Shown in pieces: positions 1 through 13,826 of a stretch of DNA of 64,000 bases. Made by a program: the position numbers and the translations under genes. This DNA is from Lotus japonicus (lineage: Eukaryota > Streptophyta > Magnoliopsida > Fabales > Fabaceae), in NCBI RefSeq assembly GCF_012489685.1, contig NC_080043.1:83530292-83594291 (forward strand), read 5' to 3'. Each line of letters starts with the position of its first letter. The first letter of the stretch is position 1. The notes beneath the pieces are model-generated. The model ran no database searches, was not told where the DNA came from, and saw only the letters and a program-made list of their open reading frames with translations.

Positions 1-3000
1 ATTATATAGAACCATGGAAGACTCATGGTGTCGTACATCCTAATACTAAATTGATGCCAATTCATATTAGATGAATAGATGACAATTGTTTAAGGAGAGG
101 GTCAACAGGGCTCTCCTCTTTGTTAATGTCTTTTTCTTCCACTCTCGTTTCTTTAATTAAAATATATATGTGCATGCATACACTTTTGTTTCTTTCATAT
201 ATGGCAATAATGTATAGGAAAAAGATAATTTATCATGAACTCCCATACATTACCTTCATATATACTAGCCGCAACACCCAATTTTTTTTGTGGGGGTGGG
301 GTAAAATGTGATTGTGATGGTTTGAATCAGCAGCAATTTTTTTTACGAGAGTATATATATGAAATTTGTGATGGTTTTAAACATCCATAAATATGTTATT
401 TAAAAAAATCCAACACTGGCGTTAGCCACCACTAAAGTTGGTATTCTTTGAATTTTGAGTCATTCAGGTTTATGTTGTATGACCGTAATGTATACATAAG
501 GTAGTGTTAATGATTTTTACATTGTCAGTCAACCATGCATGTTTGAGAAATTTATCATATTATTATCTAAATCTGTAAAATAATTTTATCAACCTATATA
601 AAAGTTACAATATATTTCTTATATCCCGAGACAAATCTACTTAAGAAGATGTGCGGGAGTTGCCCTTCCTATATATTTTTCTTTTGACAACAAAAAGACT
701 TTATTAATAGAAAAAGAGTTACATGAGAACAACTCTTCTTACTATATTATTATATAGTATATCATGTGTATTAATTGCTCTTATTTCCCCTCTAAAAATA
801 TAGTATATGATTCAAAATTATACTCGTTTCAGAAAGTTTATAGTACTTTAAGGTTGTGGCACAAAGAGTAATAAATCAATTATTGATAGTATAATTTGAC
901 TAGATTGTCCTTATTTAATTTTACTAGTATGATGTGTAACTATTAAATTATACTTAGATAGAGAAGAATGTAATTAATAGAGAAGAGTTGTGGCTGGTTA
1001 ATATCAAATGTGATAAGTGAGAGAAGATATATTAAATAATGGTATAAGTGGAAAATGAGGAAAAATGCATTGACATACTTAAACAACAAACTATTTGGGA
1101 TATTGAAATCATACCTAAAACTACAAACTTTCTGGAACGGAGAGACTATATTTATGTATATATGTTGCCCCCACAACCTTAAAAGGTTGGTTGAGTGAAG
1201 CATGATAGAGACATGAATTTTTAGGTTTGAACTCTCACCGGTCTCATTGTGGTGAAGTAAATATAAGTTTAGTGTAAATGAGTTATGAGCCCCGAAGCTT
1301 CCTCTACTTTTGAGTGAGGTATCATAATCTCACCTAAATTTCTGAAAAATAAATTATCCTCTCTCACGTTAGAATTTCTGGATCTGTGGTTTATATCCTT
1401 AAAATATTATAATATTCATTTGAGTGTGTATATATATAAAAGAACTTTCCATATATTTTGAAATAGGATAGAGCTTTGAAATTGTCATCAATCATTTGAT
1501 TCACTTCCAAAAAAAACAAACAGAACACCCCTTCTTTTCTTTCTTTGGTTTTCTTTAAAAAATTGGGAGCGGTTGTGATAATTAAGTTTAGTTAATGACT
1601 TAATGCCAAAACTATTTAGGTTTTGGAAATGTAGTAGATTAAACTGGTAAAGTTGTTTATAATGGTTGTAAAGAGTTGAAATTTAGATTGAACTTCGTTC
1701 CAAACAGAACATAGAGTTTTACACTTTTACTCTTGGTGTAGCACACCGTCGTAGACTTTTGGTTATGAGCATCAAGGGAAGGGTCCATATCACATAATGT
1801 GATGTCTCACCAGTCACCGATTTGATTCCCCCCCTTTTTTCAAGCAAATACACAATTGCATCCATATTCTTGTAATCATATATTTATCGATGATTTATGT
1901 CATTAAAATGCACTTGTCATTAGTCATTACCCTATACTTATACTTTTATGTCCTTTAGCATTTTTTTAATCATGGTGCTAATATGAGTTCTGAGGTCATT
2001 AAACTGTACCTAACTCATTTATCATTAACTTGTGAAAGAAAAGACATGCAGTAATTAACAATGTTCTTTTCCTAACTTACATAATTGGAAGTTAATTCTC
2101 CATAATACCTATACCTCTTTCTTCATATATAGTTAGTGAACATGAGCAATGGTATGTCTGCAATCCCTGTTAATTGAGATACTTTGGACATACACTTTAA
2201 TGGTATTTATCACGGCGGTAAATATTGGCAGAGGTTAAAACCTGGCGCTAAATATATATATGTTGATAAAAAATGAATGACTTGGCATCATTTCTTAGCT
2301 AATTACCAAAAGATCTGGAAGACTAGAGTCCACATGTCCCCTTTTGGTTATGTTTGTTTGAGACCCAAAATATCTATGAGTGGTTAGATCCACACACTTT
2401 TGGTTCAACCACCATTGCCCCTGAAATAAGTTTTTTCTCTAAGCTTTGAACCTGCTAACCCAAATTATTATTTGCTTATAGATGACTCTGTTTCTAGGTG
2501 GCTTGTTTATTCTTGTGTTAGCAAATTATGATGGGACCAATCCCATGTTCTAAAGTCTAAACGCGCGTTGTGCATACTTTTGTTGTTAAATGTCATTTCA
2601 CATTCAACTCATCACAAGACATTGCCACCAAGGACCATGTGTCCATTTAATTAACCCAAAAATTTGGACAACATTGCGTTAAACTGAGTTTGAGTAATGA
2701 GCTTCTCTGTCTACCACAACAGATTTTATGCTTCTTATGGTGGGAAGAAATTAAAGAGGGCCTCACCATGTTACTTTTTAGGTTCTTGGTCCACCTTCCA
2801 ATTCCAAGTTGCTGCAAGCACTTACCATTTTTTATGAAAAGGGAAGGAGAGTGTGCATTTTGTAGGAGGTACTATGTATAGTTTTGGCTTCTTTCAATTT
2901 CTTTGCACAAAATGGATAGGTGCTTTTATTAAGCTGATTACAGATTTTAAAGAAATGTCCCCACCAAATGATCTATTAGATTGGGGTAGTAGTCTAGTAG

Positions 3001-3195
3001 ATGAGATCAAACACGCTCAATCTTATCTGTATTTGGAGAAGTGCTTACTCTTATCACTACTTCTACACAAGGCAACACTTCAGCATTTATCCATAACACT
3101 AGCAGCTATAGTTAATCAATATGTTCCAGAATGGCTGCTTATTCTACTTGGTGATGCAGGACAAAAATATGCAGGTAGACAAAATATTTGAGCAG
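1..3195. other. gene-poor AT-rich intergenic DNA
   Basis: No reading frame here shows recognisable protein similarity or a splice-consistent exon chain. The DNA is AT-rich with many short T and A runs. Fragments such as the stretch near 1180-1330 look like worn repeat DNA but cannot be assigned. I see no RNA gene. Confidence 0.5.
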
Positions 3196-3720
3196 TAAAC
3201 TGCTGCTAATTTGTTGAAATTGAGGTAAATTAGCAGACCTGATTCTAAATTAATGTAAATATTTGATTTGAGCAGTAGAGTGTTGCTACTTCGTGTAGGT
3301 TTTAGAAATCTTACTACAATTGACTATGTTTAATTTGCAGGTAAGCCCAAAAGGCTACTAGGCTCAATATCGTCTGAAGCAGCCCGAAGGTTCCATAAGT
3401 GAACACCATGTGGCCAGCCAAGACGACCAAGGGCAAGTCTCGTCTTGTCCAATAGACAGTCGAGCAAACTTAAACCGGCAAATTATAATACAACTGTGAG
3501 GTTGCCTACATACAACTATTATCTCAAAAGTCATATTACATAAAGACTTCACTAAAGCTCAACGCCTCAAGTATGACTTTTGTCATGTGCCCATGTCTAT
3601 ATATGAATATGGACTTGATCGTTCATTCACAAAAGTATTATTCCTCATTGTTATGACCTTGAGAGCTTCTTTCTAGTGCTCTCATTCTGGCTTCAACGTT
3701 GAAATATATTTTTAAGTTAG
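3196..3720 (+). repeat. possible LTR remnant
   Basis: The stretch has the composition typical of the R-U5 part of a plant LTR: a more GC-balanced block ending in a run about a first-person-short transcript leader, followed by AT-rich DNA. No paired LTR, primer site or internal coding region is visible, so this is a tentative solo or truncated LTR. It carries no open gene. Confidence 0.25.
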
Positions 3721-4865
3721 TATGAAAGTAAAATTACTTTCATTTCAACGGAATCCATAACCTCTTTTGACGTTTGTTATTGGAAGGCGTGAAAACCACA
3801 TTCATTTTCTTTCATAACGTGTGCCAACGGAGTTCAAACTGATGATCAAACATGCACTTTACCATCAAATATCCTTCCAAGACCCCTCACCACCACAAAA
3901 GATGGAAAATATTATTTAGCTCTAATTTTGGAACAACATATATATTCTAAAATCAAAATCAAATTTCCAAAAGAAAATTCAAAATTGTAATCAACTTAAG
4001 AGGGTCAGAACTCAGAATTGATTTTGTCAGAAGAAAAACATGCTATCAATTTGAGATAGGAAGTGGATTAATGGGTTTGTTGTTTAGGCATATCATTAAT
4101 CAGGAATAGATTCTTAGGTGCCTAAATGCGTGATACACACTCAAAGCTGTGGCAGAGTGTTATCCAAAAATTCTATCAATAACAGGAAAAAGACAGATTA
4201 ACTACCTACTATACAATTGGAATGGAACTTTTTTTTCTTTCTTTTTATTATTATTTTGTCTAAAGGGACTTCTCACATATATATTCAGCAAGAATGCTCT
4301 GTGTTGTAACATATCCAGAAAGTTTTGGCAAGTTGGGTTTCCTCCTCCCATACCTGATCCAAATTATGAGCAGTAGCCAGCCATCTTTGAGGAGATAGAT
4401 AGCATTCAAGGCCTTTTTTTGAGTCATTGTCCAATTGGCTTTGCCTTATCCATGAGGTTGCTATCTCCATAATCACACATCCTCCTTAAACAACTTTGTG
4501 GATAAAATTTAACAAATCCAATCCGTTACGCATGTCACGTCGAATGAGACAATTTATTACTTACTAGCTGTGTTGTGTCCCGGCCAAGTGACTAAGTACA
4601 TCTTACTTTACAGTACTTTGGTAGGGAGGGCGAGTGATATGTTAATTAATTGGGGTTCTGTGAATGATTTATGTGAATGTTTGAGTTAAATAACTAATGG
4701 TCTTAGATGAATTAATCACAAGATAAGTTTTTTTTTTTGTAAGCAATCGTTCATATTTTATTTATTAATTTATTCATAAATAATTATATTGGTCTATTGA
4801 AGTGAGGTTCAGTAACCCTCATGTGTCATTTAGTCAACTCTTCTTAATTGTTAGATACATTATAG
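3721..4865. other. intergenic, no gene seen
   Basis: AT-rich DNA without supported coding exons. Around 3900-4060 there is a degenerate copy of a short inverted-repeat family that also occurs near 16056, 18140, 25791 and 41635. Confidence 0.4.
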
Positions 4866-4985
4866 CAAAGTGAGTTGACGTAGTGGTTTAACACGTCGTC
4901 ACTTAAGTAAGTGGTAGAGAGTTCTAATCCCAACACTTGTGAAAGGAAAAAAAACTCATTAATCAACTCACTACCACTTAGCATC
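4866..4985 (+). mobile_element. degenerate tRNA-derived SINE
   Basis: An A-box-like motif (TGACGTAGTGG, 4876-4886) is followed about 35 bases later by a B-box-like motif (GTTCTAATCC, 4921-4930, one mismatch to the consensus) and then an A-rich stretch. This spacing is that of the internal RNA polymerase III promoter of plant SINEs. A related copy lies near 5820 and shares CTTAAGTAAGTG between the boxes. Target duplications were not resolved. Confidence 0.45.
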
Positions 4986-5814
4986 TGACTATGAGACGAG
5001 AGCTTAATCTCGTAATACTTTGGTGAAGAAAAAAATGCTTATTACTTCTTTTTGTTTTTCAAAAAATGCTTAATATTCACATTAATGGACTACATTGCTC
5101 ACCTTCGTCCCAATGTCCCCTTACATGACTGATTTTCTTTATTCCAAATGAATATTATAAATATCTTAGGATTTTTTATTTTGGGTGGAGGGAATCCATG
5201 TACCTGGGCCGAAGAAGAGGAACCTTTACATATAAATGTTTACAAAACATTACAAAGAGCCAAAGTATCGTTGCATTATCTTCTTTTGATAGTGTCCCTC
5301 TTAGAATAAGATTTGTTGCTAATTCCCTATTTTTTACATTTTTAAAATAATTATAATATTATATGATAATGTGTCATTTTTTGGGTCCAAACGTGAATAG
5401 AGAATACTTTCTTTTGTTTTTTTCTAAATGGATTCATAAATCAACAGGCCGAAGTAAGTTTAGCTCAATCCACTGTATATGGCAAGGTTGGTATCAGCTC
5501 AAATGACCCAACAAAAAAGTGAATTGGGACAGCAAAGAAAAGCCCAATTATCTATTCAAGAAAAAAATAGTAACCTACTATAGCACGTAATATTTGGTGG
5601 TTTAAACTTTAAAGTTGCAAATTTTTTACAGGTCCATTTCCATATTTGATAAACCTCATTTTCTGTTCTAATGAAATTCGTTTCCTCAGCTTCAAAAAAA
5701 AAAAAATCGTTTCCTCTACTCTTAACCGTTTTGCAAACTGCCTAGTTTTGTATAATTTTCAGGCCCATTTATTCAAAAACCCATATTCCTATATTAGTTG
5801 GAATTGTTTAAAAT

Positions 5815-5910
5815 TAAGTAGATTGTTGCAGTGATTTGGTACTTTATCTCTTAAGTAAGTGATTGATGGTTCAAATTTTAACTATTATAAATGGAAAAAA
5901 CTACTTGACC
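5815..5910 (+). mobile_element. second degenerate SINE copy
   Basis: Same family as the copy at 4866. It shares the segment at 5850-5861 between the two promoter boxes and has a B-box-like GTTCAAATTT at 5869-5878, followed by an A-rich tail. The A box is poorly preserved. Confidence 0.35.
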
Positions 5911-7334
5911 AGCCCCCGAGAAGTTGAAATAGATTAATTCAACAATCTCAGTCATAAATTCTCCCTTTTATATTCTCCAAAACCATATATTTATCCACAA
6001 TCTTAGTTGCTTGTTGAGCGATAGACTTGGCTAAATGATCAACGCAAAGATTAGAATATTTATGGACATGATGAAGTAAGGAAGATGTCAAATTCCTTTG
6101 CAAAGTCTTTTGAATTCTCATAAAAACTTATTTTAAGAAATGGGCAAATACGACAATTTATCAAGAACAATAACTAAGGGGTAACACTAGTACTTGAATC
6201 TCGAACCTACATGTTAATACTCATGATTCTAATAGTCATATGAGCAATTCAAAGGAGAGGAGATGAGATTTCATATAAGTTGAAATTCAGACAACTTGCG
6301 CCTCAACAATTATCCAAATAATAATATATGTAGAGTTAAATTTCAACTAGAATATGACGCACGTGTTGCACGAGAACATAAATTACCTTATAACATTCCT
6401 AAGAGATTATGTAAAATTAAGTTCCCCACACATAGAAATAATTATAAATTTTACTGATTGTCTTAATAAGTGAATTGACTTTTCAAAATAGGTAATCATC
6501 GTTGATGATTGTGATGACTTATTTTACTCGACTCTCACTTTAGAGAATTCAAATTTATGAATGATGTGACTGAAGTAAAAAACACATAACAATGCCATAT
6601 AGCATAATAAATGTATTTTTATAGATAAGAATTGAAAACAAACAACTTAAAAACAGAAAACTGCCTACTGGAATAGATAGATACCACTCTTTTTGCTCTA
6701 TATGCAAACTAGTGATTTTGCAGATGTTCGACACTTGTTGGACCAATATTGAGAGATTCAACTTAGATATATTTTTCGGGAAGCTAATGGTCTGCAGATT
6801 GCCTTACTGAAATGTGTGCTTCCGCTCAGTGCGCGTTTACCGTCCTTGAGGATCCTCCTAATTAGGTTATCTGGTTAATCTTTCAGGATGCTCTGGGGTG
6901 TAGTTTTTGCTTGTTTTTTAATTTTCCTATGTACTAAAAAAATGATTGTTTATTACTATTAAAATTAGAATTTAAAAAATTAATCTAAAAAAATATTCTA
7001 TCAACCATTTTAGGTTGTTAGATTAGATACTTTAATTAAAAAAGAAGAAAGAAACAAGTTACTTGTATTGCATGGAAGCTGAGAAAGAGTACAAAAAACT
7101 GTGATTTCTGTGAAGGTTGGGACAAGGTAAAGCCAAGAATGAGTGAAGGTGGTGATCAAGGTGCTCCAAAACTGTACAATCACAAGCCCAGAAAAGGTTT
7201 CACCATCTCTCTCTGCATCTTCTTGTTCCTTTCTTAACAATTTTTGTTGGAAAATCACTTCAAAGTTTGCATCTTTGTTGACAGCCCAACTGAAGCAATC
7301 TAAAGGGCAACATAAATTCTCTTCGCCGCCGGGG
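5911..7334. other. intergenic and 5' flank of the next gene
   Basis: No supported exon. The block 6780-6900 is less AT-rich and looks like a worn retroelement piece. The last 200 bases before 7335 are the likely promoter and 5' UTR of the membrane-protein gene and become C/G-richer toward the start codon. Confidence 0.4.
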
Positions 7335-10300
7335 ATGGGGACTCAGACGACTGCTCCGCCGCCTCCTCCGCCGCCCAAGGAATCGTTTGCTCGGCGCTAT
7401 AAGTATCTTTGGCCTATGCTCTTGGCGGTGAATCTTGGTGTCGGAGGTGATGATCTCTCTTCACCCTAGCAGTAAAGATTTATTCTTTTTGGTGTTTTGT
7501 TTCGGGTTGATGATGTGGGTATTTGTGAAATGGGTTTGGATTGGTGATAATCCCTTGATGAGGGAGGGAAGCACTGTGTTGATACTTTTTGTTTGCATTA
7601 CTATTTGTTGCCATACTAGATTGTTGATGTTGGGTAGGAATCAAAGTTTCCTTTTTACTATTTTAGTTGTTTACTTGTTATTGGTCATAGGATAAGAGGA
7701 AAATGTTTTTTTTTTTTTTTGGATTTGAAAGTTAGTGGGATGGCTTTCTTGGAATGTTTGATTCATTTGTTGATAAATGGGGGAGGCTGAATTGACACTA
7801 GCATTAGAAGTTTGGTGGTGTTTGGTTTGGCCTTCCAGTGTTTTATTGTGATTCTCTTGTAGTTTGTACATAAAATGCTCCCTGAAAATTGATGGGCTGA
7901 TATCAGTTGAGGTGGGCAGGATGACATGATGCTGCATTTGCATATTGTTTCATGAGGGAGGTGTGTGAGTGAGATTGTAAGTTTTGCAGTATTGTTTATT
8001 GGGGAGGATGGGTTTAATGATCTTCAGTTTCTGCTGCACAACATCCACTTATGAGGATGAAGTAGGGACTAGGAAGTGACTGAGTGAGAGAGATCATAAT
8101 TTCAAAATCAAAAGCATTGTCAAAGGCCGATGGCGGTTTGTTAGAGAAGGGGGGGGGGGGGCAGAGAGAGAGAGAGAGAATAACCTTTATAAATCTAAGA
8201 AAACTGAATATGATTCACTGATTCACTTTTTGTTCACATACATAGCTTGTTATATACTCAAGCTCTGTCACTTGTGTTATAACTAACTATAACAGAATAA
8301 GTTACAGCCTGCTATAGGTTTTAATGCTGTACATGACAGGTTTATATTATAACATGTATATCCCAATACTCCCCCTCAAACTTAGGGAGGCTGGATTAGA
8401 AACTTGTCAACAATACTGAGTTTGGCCCTTAGAGTCTGAAAATGGAGATAGTGGCGTTGTGAGAATGTCGGTAATCTGTTCAGCCGAAGGAATATGAATT
8501 ACATGGAGCTTCTTTTCTAGGATCTTCTCTCGAACAAAGAAAATATATAGCTCCATATGTTTTGTGGGAGCATGCAAAACTGAATTATGAGTAATGGGAA
8601 CGGTGTTAAGATTATCACAATACACTTGATGATTAGTGTAAGAAAATTGGAGCTGCTGCATATATACTTCTTCCTCAAGAATATATACTTCAAAACCATG
8701 TAGCTACTGCATATATACTTCCTCCTCAAGAATTCCATTCAAGAAGGCATGATTTACATCAATTTGAAGTAAAGGCCACTGTTTAGAAACAACAATAGTT
8801 AACACTGTTCTGACATGACAGCTGTAGGCTTGATAACAGGTGAACAAGTTTCAGAAAAATTAAATCCTTTCTGTTGATAAAACCCCTTAGCCTCTAATCT
8901 GGCTTTAATCTTGTTAATTGTCCCATCTAAATTCTCCTTTATTCTGAACACCCATTTTGCAACCAATAGCTTTTTTACACCTGAAGAGAAAGCAAAGAAG
9001 TACTAGTAGCAGTAAATTTGTGCAACTAGAAATTGAATTTCCAGATGGAATTATAGTATTTCTGGCACGATAAGAAACATCAGGATGCAGTAAATTGCCA
9101 ACTTGTAGAGACCATCCAAGCCAAGAGTGCCTCGAAGAAGAACTTTAGAAGTTTACCGACATTTAACAAGACAAGAAATACGATGAATTTCAAAGGAAAC
9201 ATTATTATCTTATGCAAATTGACTGACACTAATTTTTTAGCAATAAAAGATACTAACAGTAAATTCTTTAGGGCCTACCAGAGTGGATAGACAGACCTTG
9301 TCCATTTCCCATGAAAATTTGAGATTGATCAGAAGTAGGAGCTTGCATTGCATCTGTGCGATTATTAACATCATTAGTGACATGATATGTTGCTCCTGAA
9401 TCAGGGAACCAAGCCTGCATTGTATTCATATCAGGAGTAGTAAAAGATGATAAACTTGAGCTGACTGCTGTGGAGATTGATGAGAGACATTAGATCTTGG
9501 AGGTGGTTGCTGTGTAGGATGCATTTGAGGAGGTCGTTAATGTGGTCTAGTATTTCCATAGCAGAGGGAAATAATATGAGTAAGTGGCAGGAATCGTGGA
9601 ATAACAGTGGTCAATGTGAACCAAACTTAGCGAACTCAGAGGGAAGTGGAATGTTTAAAAAAAAGGGGCAGTGTCTGTTAAGTAACATAAAAGGATATTT
9701 TTTTTTGTGTGGGGGGGGGGGGTGGGAAATGATAAGAAAAAACGCGAATGCAGAATGAGTCAATGAGAGGGGGGAAATAGAGAACAAGTGGCTGAGAGTG
9801 AGAAGGGAAAATAATAGTCCACTAGGCAACCAGGGTTGGGTCGCCGAAACCTGATGCTGGAGCTGGATGTCGCACCGCCGAGAGTGAGCAAGACCAATGG
9901 CAAAGTCGAATAAGAACGAGATGGGATTTTAGGTTTTCAATCTTTCAAATAGGTTTTACCCATCAAAATGGGCCAGGTTAGCCATGACCCATATTTGTTT
10001 ATTTCCGCTATTTCTGCCTTGGAGACCTAGACCGCAATGGCTATAATCCAAAACTCGCCGTGTCATGAGACTTGTATGGTATAGTATGAGCTATAACTGC
10101 CATGGTTGCCATTTGACAACGCTAGACCTTACTATGAAGGACAACTGAAAAAAAATTCACATGGTTAGAAAGTTTGAACTTATATCTAAGGATGTTTTTT
10201 TTATGAAATGCTAAACTTGAAACACGAGCTGCCAAGATAGAGGCTATCTTACGCCTGTGTTGCAAAGCCAAAAATGCATATTTGATTGTTATTTTCTTAA

Positions 10301-11741
10301 TTTACATAGTTGAGGTTGTTAGTAGCACCATTTCTAAGATCAGATTTCTAGTTTCCTATCAATGTTACCATGTAACTTTTAGGTTGCGTTTGGAACTGAA
10401 GGTTTTATGGTATTGACAATTACTGAATACTTATGTAATATATCATTTCATTGAATCAAGGTTTGACAAATAATCAAAGTTCATACCTTAATCATATTTA
10501 GGAGTTGGGACTGTATATTGGACTGCACCTTGCTATAATCATTATAATTTCATAATTTATCTGGACATCATGATCCTACAGACAGATTTGCAAAAGATCA
10601 ATAGTTAAACCTTTTAAATTTCGCCGAAAGTTATTAATATGAAAAACTAAGTTGCATACTTTTCATCAAATGGATGTATTTAAGTAACCTTACAGTAATT
10701 GCCACAGATTCGCTTGTGTTAGTTTATCTGTTTCTAATCTTAGCTCAGAGAGAAATCATGTGCAAATAATTTCTCTTATATTGAATAAATAAGATAGAGG
10801 AGAAAAGGCCTGAAGATCAAAAGCATAAAAAAACACATTGGTGGTATTATTTTAATACATACAAGCTAGCCATGTCCTAGTATTTGCTTCATAATTATGT
10901 GCAGCTGAACTTCTGTTGTGATCATATGGAATTTGCAGTTAGTTTTATATATTTAGCTATCATGTTTAGCAGCATTCTTTTCTTAGTAATCACGTTTGGC
11001 GTATTCTTCTACACTTTATATTCTGAATTCTTGATTGCTTCCTTGTAAAGTTGCAATGCAATGTAAGCAATAAATATGAGTCACCAATTTTAGATCATTC
11101 CTTGCATTATTGTTAAATTGAGTAGGCAAAGTATGTTGATGGATCCTGCAACCAGTTTATTCTCTAAATACAATTTAGCTAAAGTTGGCCTTTCAATTAA
11201 GCATTCACATAAATGTAATATATTGAAAAATTATTGTCAAGCATATTCAATACTTGTAAGTAATAAATATATTTTGAATGAACTACTCTGCTCTGCTAGC
11301 ATGTCAGGTTTTTAACTATTGGATCTTACTCATCATTTTTCTGATCCCAGCGCATGTACAATTTAGTGAATTTCTGTTGTTAAAGCCTATCTTGAAATTG
11401 TTGCTAGATATTGGACTGATGATTGTCTGAACTCTGTAGCTTATTTGTTTGTGAGGACTAAGAAGAAAGATATAGGGGAGGAGGAACAAGATGCTAGTCC
11501 AGTTCCAGTTAAAGAGACTGTGGCTCATGTTGCCGAGACACGTGTGTCTCCAGCACCTATTGCAAGTCCTGTGATCGAAAGAGAACCAATTCCAGTGGAC
11601 CAACAACGTGAACTCTTCAAGTGGATATTGGAAGAGAAGAGGAAGGTCAAACCAAAAGATGCAGAGGAGAAACGGAAAATTGATGAAGAGAAAGCTCTGC
11701 TTAAAAATTTAATTCGGTCCAAATCTATCCCAAGTATCTGA
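7335..11741 (+). CDS. small single-pass membrane protein, plant-conserved, unknown function
   Basis: Two coding exons, 7335-7446 and 11440-11741, joined in phase 1 across a GT-AG intron of about 4 kb, give 137 aa. The start ATG opens a short proline run (residues 7-13) followed by a basic stretch. A hydrophobic segment of about 17 residues ([17 protein letters not shown], roughly 26-42) spans the exon junction, and only splicing completes it. A basic KKK follows, then a polar, acid-rich tail. The lysine-rich C-terminal third is predicted helical and ends in SIPSI. I recognise the layout as that of a plant-conserved small protein with one membrane span, but I know no function. The long intron holds a decayed copia element on the opposite strand. 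Start choice: first ATG in frame with the proline run; upstream sequence in the same frame looks like 5' UTR. Confidence 0.75.
8139..8365 (-). repeat. 3' LTR of the copia remnant
   Basis: A block of about 227 bp bounded by TG and CA, next to the complement of a polypurine tract (CTCCCCCTCAA just after 8365). It contains a G13-like homopolymer and a GA run near 8150-8180. Bounds are inferred from the TG...CA rule and the polypurine tract. Confidence 0.55.
8139..9440 (-). mobile_element. truncated Ty1-copia retrotransposon in the intron
   Basis: Read on the minus strand, the element shows worn pieces in the order expected for copia: a gag/protease-like piece with the [12 protein letters not shown] motif (about 9240-9420), a reverse transcriptase piece with KWVF and an [10 protein letters not shown] motif (about 8730-8960), then an RNase H piece with YCDN and a helix of the KHME type (8410-8660). 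The polypurine tract precedes the 3' LTR. Integrase is missing and the frame is broken, so the copy is dead. No second LTR is seen on the 5' side. It lies antisense to the host gene inside its intron. Confidence 0.75.
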
Positions 11742-13800
11742 TGATTATGTTGCTCTTATCTTTGTTCAAAGAGAGAAAAACAAAAAAAAAGTTTTTAAAT
11801 TCAAATGCACTTTTATTGATTCCTTCAATGCTTCTCTTTTTTCCGTTTACTATATTAGTTGATGGATTTTAGATTGTACATTTGTTGAAATTTGGGAGTT
11901 GAGTCCCCTAATGTCCTAGTTTATCCTTTGCAAAATTTGGGCTATGGTTGATTACACTTGATGCTTATACCAATGTTTATGTCTAGTTTTTTTCCATTTT
12001 CAATAGATTTATTTGTTTTGGGAATAAAGCCATAGTTGAGTTAGAGCCATCAGCACATGGCAAGTGCAGAGGTTGGTGAGTAGATTTGGTAATTTCAAGC
12101 CTCAAGATTGGGGTTGGAATCAAATTCTCATACCTCTGAACTTTGTTTGCATCTGAGTATTTACTAGAAGTTCCTTTGGTAACAAATGTCCTGCAAGAAT
12201 CTTCGCATATGAGACAGTTATTAACCAGGTTGAAAGACAACATTGTTTTAGAATCTCCTCTGATCTACACTTCACAAACAGACAGGTATGAAGTTTTTGT
12301 CTTGCATTACAGCAGCTTTTACTTGGAGGGTCAATTTTCTGAATAGTATTCTTATGGTTGAGCCAGTCTACATAATTTCATGGATACACATTGGAGCTTT
12401 TTCATCAGTCACTTGTCTCTCTATAATCTCATTTATTATTTCCAACTTCCAAGCCAAGCATGTTCTCCATGTTGTTTTTTTCTTGGGGGATTAATAGCTT
12501 ATTGACCATGTTGATGCTTGGGAGAGATTATGCACAATTCCCCAAAAGGATGTGGACATGGCACTGTGCAGAGTGTCAGGGTTCCCACAACATGCATGCA
12601 AAGCCTCCATCACCAAGCCAACCGCTAAGATATATTATAGGTTATTATCTCAACTACATGTCACTATTTTTCCAAGTTCCTCAAACTTCAAGAGAATATA
12701 CAATTAAAGACGTGTTCTTGCCGATATTGTTTAGTAATTAGATAGAAAACTTCAGAACATAGAGAAAGAAAGAGATGAACAGTGCCAAGTAGTCTTTGTT
12801 GCTATAATGATATTTAAGTATGGATGTTATGTTATATTGGATTCCTAAATCTATGCGAGATGCTTCAACTATTCACAAAAACTGAGCTGGTGAATTGAGT
12901 CTACAGCATATAATCTTGAAATCTGTCACTGTGATATTGATATTAAACTAAGTAATAAAAAATAAAAACAGAATTGTTGACTGCAGTCAAAGAGAGTTTT
13001 ATACAAGCTTAATTAAAGCTGGTAAGCACATGAATTCTTATACTTAAAAGAAGAGGTGTTGTGAATTTAAGTGTGAATCTGAAATTTCACATTGTTTAAG
13101 ATTTCGTGAGATGAAGACAATATAAGAGATGATGCTCACGTACGAGTCTTGAAGTTTTGGTCATGTTTTATTGGTTTTGATCATTAACTTTATAATTATA
13201 ATTTAAATAGAAAGAAAGGTAGATGTGGCCTCTATGATAAGGATATAATATGAGAAATGATGGAAATGATGATAACGTGAGACATTGGAGCAGATTGTAT
13301 TGAAGAGAGAGGGGAGTTTTTGTGGCGGGGGGATGATGATGATGGGTCAATGTGGTTAGAGTTATTGAGTTTCACATGAAGGCACGATGGCACCCAACTG
13401 CTACTGCCAAAGGAAAAGGAAAAAGGAAGGAGGGGACACGCCAAAATCCAATTTGCTAACTGCAACAATCATTCCCTCACAACCACATTAATCATGCTCT
13501 TCTGTGGGGACTTCTCTATTTATTCTTTCATTACATACCATGAAATTAACAAAATCATAAACTAAGCAAAACCAGATCACAGGCATCCATTAACACTTCA
13601 CGATCTCAAGATCTTATTCTCACAATTTACTTCACTGACAACTTTTTTTAAGATTACGAATCATATATTATCGGAGCATCTTTGCATCAACTTATCTTTT
13701 CTTGGAAAAAACTTGAAATAAACTTGTTCCTAAAATAGATTTTGTCTTTATAATCAATTGTAGAACGATTTTTTATTAGTGTAGATTTTCTTGGAATTTG
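11742..13800. other. intergenic, 3' flank of membrane-protein gene
   Basis: No supported coding exon. The first few hundred bases are likely 3' UTR. Short open frames near 12150-12740 and 13170-13470 lack recognisable similarity and exon signals. Confidence 0.4.
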
Positions 13801-13820
13801 GAATATACTACCGACATTCA

Positions 13821-13826
13821 CACACG
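13821..13826 (-). promoter_or_regulatory. candidate brassinosteroid-response element
   Basis: CGTGTG on the minus strand, about 570 bases upstream of the P450 start codon. CGTG(T/C)G is the core bound by BZR1 when it represses brassinosteroid synthesis genes. A hexamer of this kind can occur by chance; only its position in front of a CYP90 gene makes it worth noting. Confidence 0.25.

Noticed and set aside
2853..3191. Open frame of 112 codons
   Set aside because: No recognisable family, no splice-site context and AT-rich flanks; it looks like chance openness or a worn repeat.
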